From contig CASEKZ010000093.1 in the NCBI GenBank assembly GCA_949288625.1, forward strand, positions 1 to 26,129: DNA of 26,129 nucleotides, given 5' to 3'. This document shows, piece after piece, positions 15,312-20,380 of the stretch (its first letter is position 1; each line of letters starts with the position of its first letter). Made by a program: the position numbers and the translations under genes. This stretch comes from an uncultured bacterium (GTDB lineage Bacteria > Bacillota_I > Bacilli_A > RF39 > UBA660). Below the pieces are notes generated by a model, which had not been told where the DNA came from, made no database searches, and was given only the letters and a program-made list of their open reading frames with translations.

Positions 15312-16206
15312 TTTTTTCCCCCGTATCTATATCATAAAATCCTAATTCTTTTAAATATTTTTCTTTATCTCTCCAGTTTTTTATGGTTTTAACAAATAAT
15401 TCTAAGTATACTTTTTTACCTAGCATAGATTCTATATCATGTCTTGCTTTTGTTCCTATTTCCTTTAGCATTGAACCTTGCCTTCCAATTATAATACTTT
15501 TAAGTGAGTCCCTTTCAACTATTATTGTAGCATTTATTATAACTTTATCCTTTTCTTCAATAAATTTTTCAACTAAGCAGGTAATTGCGTGAGGAACTTC
15601 ATCATGAGTAAGTCTTAATACTTTTTCTCTTATTAATTCTGATGTTCTAAATTCCTTTGTTGTGTTTGTTAAATCAGAATCTGGAAAATACTTCACATTA
15701 TCTGGTAAATATTCTTTTAAAGTTTTAATTAGTTCTTTTAAATTCTTTTCTTTTAAAGCAGACACTGGAATTATTTCTTTAAAATCATATAAGTCTTTAT
15801 ATTCTAATAAGAGTCTTAATAACTGTTCTTTATTTATTTTATCAACCTTGTTTAAGATTAAAAACGTTGGTTTGTTAGCTTTCTTAATTTTTTCTAAAAC
15901 AAAGCTATCTCCTTTTCCAAAAGGTCTTGATGCATCAACTAAAAATAGTATTACGTCAACATCATCTATTGAAAAGTAAGCCTCTTCATTTAACCTTTGA
16001 CCAAGTTTATTTTTAGGCTTATGAATACCTGGTGTGTCTACAAACACTATTTGCGTATCTTCATCATTGTATATTCCTTGTATGCTATTTCTTGTTGTTC
16101 CAGAAACATTAGATGTAATCGCAACTTTATAACCTACTAAGGAATTAATCAAAGTTGACTTACCAGTATTTGGTCTTCCAGTTAAACTTACGAATCCTGA
16201 TTTCAT
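15304..16206 (-). CDS. era: GTPase Era
   Basis: Essential small GTPase that binds the 3' end of 16S rRNA and checks 30S maturation. The 300-residue chain has G1 GRPNTGKS (10-17), G3 DTPGIHKP (57-64), G4 NKVD (about 119), G5 SALK (about 150), and a C-terminal KH RNA-binding domain with IIIGRQGSMLKEIGTKAR and VYLELFVKTIKNWRD. The frame is open to 16221, but the ATG at 16206 has GGAGG eight bases upstream and aligns with the family start. It has its own extended -10 promoter following the dgkA terminator, and a small ORF overlaps its stop. ybeY, dgkA and recO nearby are its usual neighbours. Confidence 0.97.
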   Translation of the reverse strand: MKSGFVSLTGRPNTGKSTLINSLVGYKVAITSNVSGTTRNSIQGIYNDEDTQIVFVDTPGIHKPKNKLGQRLNEEAYFSIDDVDVILFLVDASRPFGKGDSFVLEKIKKANKPTFLILNKVDKINKEQLLRLLLEYKDLYDFKEIIPVSALKEKNLKELIKTLKEYLPDNVKYFPDSDLTNTTKEFRTSELIREKVLRLTHDEVPHAITCLVEKFIEEKDKVIINATIIVERDSLKSIIIGRQGSMLKEIGTKARHDIESMLGKKVYLELFVKTIKNWRDKEKYLKELGFYDIDTGEKNE

Positions 16207-16230
16207 ACAAAAATCCTCCAAATCAAGGAT

Positions 16231-16239
16231 ATTATACCA
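16231..16239 (-). promoter_or_regulatory. Extended -10 promoter for era
   Basis: Minus strand TGGTATAAT (TATAAT at 16236-16231), 25 bases before the era ATG. The -35 position falls in the T run of the preceding terminator, so terminator and promoter are nested. Confidence 0.55.
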
Positions 16240-16252
16240 CGTAATTATAATT

Positions 16253-16278
16253 AAAAAAAGTTATTACATAATAACTTT
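16253..16278 (-). terminator. Terminator after the second dgkA, overlapping its stop codon
   Basis: Minus strand AAAGTTAT and ATAACTTT arms followed by seven T. The TAA stop of the upstream gene (16279-16277) shares bases with the stem. It separates the yqfC-dgkA group from era. Confidence 0.75.
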
Positions 16279-16603
16279 AACTAATAAAACTGATAAATTT
16301 AGGTAAAAACACATATAAACCTACCCCAACGGCAATAAAAGCAGAAACAACAACGGCAGCGGCAGCTGAGTCTTTAGCAACCATGGCAAGCGAGTTGAAC
16401 CTTTGGGTATATGAATCAACGACAAGTTCAATAGCAGAATTTAGAAGTTCTGAGGAAATAACTAAACATATTACAAAAAATACTAATAGCCATTCTAAAA
16501 CAGACAACTTAAAATATATACCTAAAATAATAACTATTATCGTTGCAATTATGTGAATAAGCAAGTTTTGCTCTCGATTAAAAAAACTTCTTATTTTATC
16601 CAT
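16277..16603 (-). CDS. DgkA-type lipid kinase, second paralogue
   Basis: A small integral-membrane kinase of the prokaryotic diacylglycerol kinase family. In Gram-positives, members mostly phosphorylate undecaprenol to regenerate the lipid carrier for wall synthesis. 108 residues with three membrane helices, and the conserved catalytic pattern SELLNSAIELVVD (family E..N.AiE...D) followed by AMVAKDSAAAAV. The ATG at 16603 has AGGTAA upstream; the longer frame to 16639 lies within the preceding gene. Only four bases separate it from the upstream paralogue's stop, so the pair is one transcript. It lacks the longer N-terminal arm of its neighbour. Substrate cannot be told from sequence. Confidence 0.9.
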   Translation of the reverse strand: MDKIRSFFNREQNLLIHIIATIIVIILGIYFKLSVLEWLLVFFVICLVISSELLNSAIELVVDSYTQRFNSLAMVAKDSAAAAVVVSAFIAVGVGLYVFLPKFISFIS

Positions 16604-16607
16604 AATA

Positions 16608-17045
16608 TTACCTAAAAAGTGAAATGATTTTTGGAACAAAAACCACTAACCACATTCCAAAAGCTACCATATCAACAACAAAGCAAGCGGCAGAAGCTGT
16701 ATCTTTGGCCACCTTAGCAAGTGGATGGTACTCATCGGTTATCATGTCAACAACTGCTTCTATTGCCGTATTAAATAGTTCTGCAACAAGTATCATAGCA
16801 CCCATAACAAGCGTTATTACCCACTGAATTGGACTTATGTTAAAACCTATTCCACACACGATAATTATCGTCATCACAATTACGTGTAATAATAAACTTT
16901 GTTCATGCAAGTAGGCATACTTTAACCCATCAAACGAAAACTTAAAACTTTTTAAAATACGCTTAAAACCAAGTTTTTTTAATTCTAACGATTCTACGTA
17001 TTTACCTCTTGATATTTCAACGTTAACTTTCTTTTTTGATGCCAT
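16608..17045 (-). CDS. dgkA: Undecaprenol/diacylglycerol kinase, DgkA family
   Basis: 145 residues. A basic N-terminal arm of about 35 residues is followed by FKFSFDGLKYAYLHEQSLLLHV, the typical start of Gram-positive DgkA, and three membrane helices. The catalytic signature AELFNTAIEAVVDM and AKVAKDTASAACFV are intact. It stands directly after ybeY, the usual place for dgkA, so this is probably the ancestral copy and the downstream gene the extra one. The ATG at 17045 overlaps ybeY by 23 bases; the nearest good ribosome binding site (AAGGAG) is about 13 bases away, so the exact start is slightly uncertain. Substrate (undecaprenol more likely than diacylglycerol) comes from family knowledge. 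Confidence 0.92.
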   Translation of the reverse strand: MASKKKVNVEISRGKYVESLELKKLGFKRILKSFKFSFDGLKYAYLHEQSLLLHVIVMTIIIVCGIGFNISPIQWVITLVMGAMILVAELFNTAIEAVVDMITDEYHPLAKVAKDTASAACFVVDMVAFGMWLVVFVPKIISLFR

Positions 17046-17475
17046 ATTCGTATAACAACTCCTTTTGTAATTCAAACATTTTCTTTTCATCTTCTTTTTT
17101 CATGTGATCATATCCTAATAAATGTAACAACCCATGCACAGCCAAAAAGCAAAGTTCCCTTGTTTTACTATGCCCGTAATCATCTGCTTGCTTTATAACC
17201 TTATCGTATGAAATATAAACATCACCAAGAACCTTAATGATTGGTTCTTCAACGTCCTTATAATCCTCTAAAGCAAACGTTATTACGTCAGTAGGACGAT
17301 TAATACCACGATACTTTTTATTAAGGTTATAAATCATATTATCGTCTACTATTATAACATTAAACATAACGTTTTTCAATTTTAACTTATGAACGCAATA
17401 ATTAACAAATTCTTTCATCACGTTAAATTCTTCCACATCATCATGATACTTATTAATAAAATCTATATAATTCAC
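17023..17475 (-). CDS. ybeY: Endoribonuclease YbeY
   Basis: Metal-dependent RNase involved in 16S rRNA 3'-end maturation and ribosome quality control. The C-terminal zinc motif HGLLHLLGYDH (HGxxHxxGxDH) is complete near residues 113-123, and the earlier NRPTDVITFAL and LGDVYIS match the family. 150 residues is normal. Start choice: the frame opens at a TTG (17490) inside the ribosome binding site. The GTG at 17475 has GGAGG eight bases upstream and forms a GTGA overlap with the stop of the VanZ-like gene, so it is preferred. The end overlaps dgkA. Confidence 0.96.
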   Translation of the reverse strand: MNYIDFINKYHDDVEEFNVMKEFVNYCVHKLKLKNVMFNVIIVDDNMIYNLNKKYRGINRPTDVITFALEDYKDVEEPIIKVLGDVYISYDKVIKQADDYGHSKTRELCFLAVHGLLHLLGYDHMKKEDEKKMFELQKELLYEYGIKKES

Positions 17476-18086
17476 GAAACAATCCTCCAAAAACCAAATT
17501 TAAACGCTATGTATATTATAACCAAAATAAAAATTAATGACAACACATCTAAAAAAAGGTTACTTTTCAAAAATTCTGGAAGTTTCAAAGACACGTTTTT
17601 AAAAAGCTTATATATTAAATATCCTAATACTCCACCAATAGTATTTAAAATCACATCATCAACGTCTGCTGTTCTACCAATAATACTTTGGGCAAACTCT
17701 ATTGAGCAAGATACTAAAAACGATAAAATAATACTTGGAACAACAGATTTATTATTTAAGTAATAAGATGTAAAAATGCCAAAAGGAATAAACAATAAGA
17801 CGTTTCCAACAACGTTTCTTATAAAGAGTTTAGAGTTAAAATCATACCTAAAAATTTCTTTAAATGGTACAAAATTATTAGTTCCATAATTATTATCTTG
17901 AACAGTTACTATATAGTATAAAAGTAATATGTAAATTATAAAGCACAACATGGTAATTTCTTTATAAAAAATTACCTTTTGCTTGTTACATATTAAGTAA
18001 GCTATTCTAACCGAAATAATTATAACAGTAAAAATAAAAATCATTGGCCAAACATCATTTATGGTTTTTAAAAACATATCGAACAT
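17472..18086 (-). CDS. VanZ-like membrane protein
   Basis: 204 residues with five or so membrane helices. NNYGTNNFVPFKEIFRY, NVVGNVLLFIPFGIF and EFAQSIIGRTADVDDVILNTIGG follow the VanZ-family pattern (N..P...i; GN...F.P.G; E..Q.....R..d.dD...N..G). In the vanA cluster VanZ lowers teicoplanin sensitivity; most chromosomal members have no known function but act in the envelope. The ATG at 18086 has AGAGG close upstream, and the stop overlaps the ybeY start as GTGA. In most Firmicutes phoH and yqfF sit between yqfD and ybeY, so this gene occupies their place. A role in wall lipid metabolism, near two dgkA genes, is inference. Confidence 0.9.
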   Translation of the reverse strand: MFDMFLKTINDVWPMIFIFTVIIISVRIAYLICNKQKVIFYKEITMLCFIIYILLLYYIVTVQDNNYGTNNFVPFKEIFRYDFNSKLFIRNVVGNVLLFIPFGIFTSYYLNNKSVVPSIILSFLVSCSIEFAQSIIGRTADVDDVILNTIGGVLGYLIYKLFKNVSLKLPEFLKSNLFLDVLSLIFILVIIYIAFKFGFWRIVS

Positions 18087-18096
18087 AATTACCTCT

Positions 18097-19272
18097 TTAC
18101 TCTTCTTTTTTAATTTCCTCGTTTAATAAATTTGGATCAGTTTTTTTATAATCAGTTATGTTTTCATACACCTTAAAAAAAACATCTACTTTTATTTTAC
18201 TATCATCAGCGCTAAAATTCAAAATTTTTTTATTAATAATGTATTCATCTTTGTCAAGTGACAATAAGATTTTCTTTTCCGCTACTTCTTGTGCTTTTTC
18301 AACTGCTTCACTTGCAGATAAAGTTTGTTTTATAATCTTTGTTTTACGTTGTTTTTCAACACTTATTTCAAACGGGAAGATTTTATCACATATTAACACT
18401 TTTTTATTTTCTAAATATGAATCAGTATAATTTTTTTTAAGTGAAAAACTTCTATTAAAAAATCTAATTATATAATTATTTTTCATTTCGTTTAAATATC
18501 TAGTTTCTTCATAATAAAGAGGATACTCAACACTAACGTTATACCATGTTTCCGCATAAACCACGCCAATAGAGGCAACTTGCCCTTTTACTGTTTCATC
18601 TTTTATTATGTCCCCTGATACAATAATATCCCCTTTAGAAACATAATCATTTATTTTTTTCATAATAACGCCACTTGAAGCTTCTATTTTTTTTATAATT
18701 CCACTTTTTTTGGCCACGATATGACGATTTTCTAATGTTTCTTTTTTAGGATTTAATTTTCTTTCGGTAACTCTAACAATTAGTTTACTACCCTTTTTTT
18801 CTATTTCTAACCATTCTAATTTATCTTTGTTATCATTTATAATTTCAGTTATTATTTTTCTTCTTTTACTAAATTTAGGAATAAATGATAGTTCTTTTAT
18901 CCCATGAGAAGCCAATTCTTCTTTTACTAATTTTCTTATGCTAATATCACCATGAATAACTTGCATTTGAAAACATAAGTTAGAAATAAAAAACAAAAAA
19001 ATAATAGCACAAGTAAAACAAATAACAAATGAAAAATTATTTTTAAAAAAAATTATGTATTTAATTAAACCATAATATTTAATAACACTAATTTCATACA
19101 AACTTGTTTTTTCTTTTAATAATAAATAATCATTATAACTAATTCTAAAAATTACCTGTTTATGGTTTAGCTCCTTATATTTATCATAACTTATTTTATT
19201 TATTATAAAACGTTTAAAATATAACCTTGGATTTTTTCCGGTGATACATATTTTTACATACCCTTTATTCAT
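18097..19272 (-). CDS. yqfD: Sporulation protein YqfD
   Basis: 391 residues. A soluble N-terminal part is followed by one membrane helix at about 80-98 (FSFVICFTCAIIFLFFISN) and a large outer domain containing RVTERKLNP, IVAKKSGIIKKIEASSG and VSKGDIIVSG, which match the YqfD/SpoIV family. In Bacillus, YqfD is made under SigE in the mother cell and its loss impairs sporulation. It overlaps the upstream yqfC by eight bases (ATGAATAA), the normal arrangement. Presence of the pair suggests spore formation or a recent spore-forming ancestor, but other sporulation genes are outside the window. Confidence 0.93.
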   Translation of the reverse strand: MNKGYVKICITGKNPRLYFKRFIINKISYDKYKELNHKQVIFRISYNDYLLLKEKTSLYEISVIKYYGLIKYIIFFKNNFSFVICFTCAIIFLFFISNLCFQMQVIHGDISIRKLVKEELASHGIKELSFIPKFSKRRKIITEIINDNKDKLEWLEIEKKGSKLIVRVTERKLNPKKETLENRHIVAKKSGIIKKIEASSGVIMKKINDYVSKGDIIVSGDIIKDETVKGQVASIGVVYAETWYNVSVEYPLYYEETRYLNEMKNNYIIRFFNRSFSLKKNYTDSYLENKKVLICDKIFPFEISVEKQRKTKIIKQTLSASEAVEKAQEVAEKKILLSLDKDEYIINKKILNFSADDSKIKVDVFFKVYENITDYKKTDPNLLNEEIKKEE

Positions 19273-19516
19273 TAGTATCCACCATTGTTATTCTTTTAAT
19301 AACACCAGATATTACTATCATTTCTTCAAACATCGTTTCAATAACCATGTTCTTACCTTCTACTAAGTATTTTCTATTATCTTTACAAACAATTATTTTA
19401 TCACTAGAAAAATGCTCAATTCTATCATGATAATAAAATCTTACTTTATTATCAGTTATTTTTATTTCAAATAAATTACACTCGGTATAATCATTTATGA
19501 TTCTTCTAATGTTCAT
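19265..19516 (-). CDS. yqfC: Sporulation protein YqfC (YabP/YqfC family)
   Basis: 83 residues, all beta-like, with YLVEGKNMVIETMFEEMIVISGVIKRI matching the C-terminal part of YabP/YqfC proteins. In Bacillus it is a SigE-dependent sporulation gene co-transcribed with yqfD. The frame opens at a TTG (19528), but the ATG at 19516 has GGTGAT just upstream, and the TTG lies in that ribosome binding site, so 19516 is preferred. It overlaps the start of yqfD. A terminator separates it from rpsU and I see no clear promoter in the short gap, so expression may depend on readthrough or on a sporulation-type promoter. Confidence 0.88.
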   Translation of the reverse strand: MNIRRIINDYTECNLFEIKITDNKVRFYYHDRIEHFSSDKIIVCKDNRKYLVEGKNMVIETMFEEMIVISGVIKRITMVDTNE

Positions 19517-19540
19517 AAGTATCACCAATTAATTTTATGC

Positions 19541-19572
19541 AAAAAAAAAGTTACTATGTAAAATAGCAACTT
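19541..19572 (-). terminator. rpsU terminator
   Basis: Minus strand AAGTTGCTAT and ATAGTAACTT (one G-U pair in the RNA) with a five-base loop, then nine T. The wobble pair works only in the minus-strand RNA. Confidence 0.8.
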
Positions 19573-19593
19573 ACAAATATGAGCAAAGAAAAA

Positions 19594-19794
19594 TTATTCA
19601 GCATTCCTTTCACGTTTAGCAGCCTTACGACTGTTTTTAATAGCTTCCTTCTTAGCGTTTCTTCTTTCAACTCCTGGCTTATCAAAAGCTTGTTTTTTCT
19701 TAACTTCTGAAGGGAGACCACTTTTTGCAACTTTATGTTTAAATCTCTTTAGTGCCGCATCAACGTTTCCGTTCTTTACTGTTACGGTTATCAT
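19594..19794 (-). CDS. rpsU: 30S ribosomal protein S21
   Basis: 66 residues, very basic, beginning MITVTVKNGNVDAALKRFKH and ending in an Arg/Lys-rich tail, typical of S21, which sits near the anti-Shine-Dalgarno region of 16S rRNA. AGAGGGGGGAAAG precedes the ATG. A near-consensus promoter and a terminator surround it, so it is transcribed alone, although it heads the cluster with yqfC-yqfD downstream. yqeY, which often follows rpsU in Firmicutes, is missing here. Confidence 0.97.
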   Translation of the reverse strand: MITVTVKNGNVDAALKRFKHKVAKSGLPSEVKKKQAFDKPGVERRNAKKEAIKNSRKAAKRERNAE

Positions 19795-19828
19795 TTTTCT
19801 TTCCCCCCTCTCCTTTTTTCTACTAGTA

Positions 19829-19857
19829 ATTATAACACCCGTTTTGAATTATGACAA
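19829..19857 (-). promoter_or_regulatory. Strong promoter for rpsU
   Basis: Minus strand TTGTCA (19857-19852), a 17-base spacer and TATAAT (19834-19829), preceded by TG to make an extended -10. Only 20-30 bases separate it from the terminator of the peptide cluster. Confidence 0.85.
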
Positions 19858-19879
19858 TATATTTTTGTTTATTTATAAC

Positions 19880-19916
19880 AAAAAATGACAGTTTTTTTTA
19901 AAAAAGCTGTCATTTT
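19880..19916 (-). terminator. Terminator of the transporter/peptide operon
   Basis: AAAATGACAG (19882-19891) and CTGTCATTTT (19907-19916) form a 10-base stem; A and T runs inside can extend it. On the minus strand it ends in six T. It starts four bases after the stop of peptide gene C, so all the tiny genes lie inside the transporter transcript. Confidence 0.85.
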
Positions 19917-19919
19917 AAC

Positions 19920-20021
19920 TTATAAATTCATAATAATTCTAATAATTGTTCCAATAATTCTTCCTACTTGCATAATAAATTGCATTAAAAACGCAAATAA
20001 TTCAATTATTATTGGAAACAT
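19920..20021 (-). CDS. Small hydrophobic cationic peptide C, no recognisable leader
   Basis: 33 residues from ATG at 20021: strongly hydrophobic, starting MFPIIIELFAFLMQF and ending in MQVGRIIGTIIRII plus MNL. The block M-x-V-G-R-x-x-G-x-x-x-R recurs at the same spacing in peptide B, so the two are probably related. No double-glycine leader is present; it would resemble a leaderless bacteriocin, a partner peptide or a small immunity protein. The ribosome binding site before this ATG is weak (GGAT). The frame is open further back to a GTG at 20078 with AAGG seven bases upstream, which would give 52 residues and overlap peptide B by 25 bases. The start is therefore undecided. It is the last gene before the operon terminator. 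Confidence 0.6.
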   Translation of the reverse strand: MFPIIIELFAFLMQFIMQVGRIIGTIIRIIMNL

Positions 20022-20053
20022 AATTATCCAAAAACATATCTTAGCAAAGTTAA

Positions 20054-20221
20054 TTAATTTATGGGACAACTTTTACCACCAATTAACCTTCTTAGACTGC
20101 TACCCAAATATCTTCCAACATCCATAAGGGTATTAAATCCTTTAATTAACGAGTTAAGTAAAGTACCCGTTATCCCAGCACCCGCAACAATCATTTTAGC
20201 TTCTTTATTACTTAGTTTCAT
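20054..20221 (-). CDS. Bacteriocin-like precursor peptide B, 55 aa
   Basis: GGGAGG lies six bases before the ATG at 20221. The N-terminus MKLSNKEAKMIVAG aligns with the leader of peptide A (shared LS, KE, K, I, then AG where A has GG). Cleavage after residue 14 would release a 41-residue peptide: small residues and GITGTLLNSLIKGF, then MDVGRYLGSSLRRL, then GGKSCPIN. The mature part is cationic and amphipathic with one cysteine near its end and a GxxxG pattern at 36-40. Position right after peptide A and the C39 transporter supports export by that system. The AG cleavage site is non-canonical, so processing is inferred. No named bacteriocin recognised. Confidence 0.8.
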   Translation of the reverse strand: MKLSNKEAKMIVAGAGITGTLLNSLIKGFNTLMDVGRYLGSSLRRLIGGKSCPIN

Positions 20222-20239
20222 AAAATTCCTCCCTTCTTT

Positions 20240-20380
20240 TTACCTACATTTAAATGGTCTTGTAAATCCATCAAACACACCTGCTAGAAAAGTAATGCCA
20301 GCAACTATTCCAGCAACTATCCAGCCGACAGATGCACCACCAGAAATACTCTTACACTCTTTGATTGATAATTTTTTCAT
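20240..20380 (-). CDS. Class II bacteriocin-type precursor peptide A with double-glycine leader
   Basis: 46 residues from ATG at 20380 with AAGGGGGT just upstream. The leader MKKLSIKECKSISGG is a textbook double-glycine leader (hydrophobic positions, acidic residue, GG at 14-15) recognised by C39 peptidase-transporters. The predicted mature peptide is 31 residues, ASVGWIVAGIVAGIT followed by FLAGVFDGF and TRPFKCR. It is glycine-rich and hydrophobic, with GxxxG at 24-28 and 34-38 (common in two-peptide class IIb bacteriocins), a basic tail and one cysteine. Its start overlaps the transporter's 3' end by 29 bases, so it is translationally coupled. It could be an antimicrobial or a quorum-sensing peptide; no named homologue recognised. 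Confidence 0.88.
   Translation of the reverse strand: MKKLSIKECKSISGGASVGWIVAGIVAGITFLAGVFDGFTRPFKCR

Noticed and set aside
17476..17490. TTG start for ybeY at 17490
   Set aside because: The TTG is part of the GGAGG ribosome binding site itself; the GTG at 17475 is correctly spaced.
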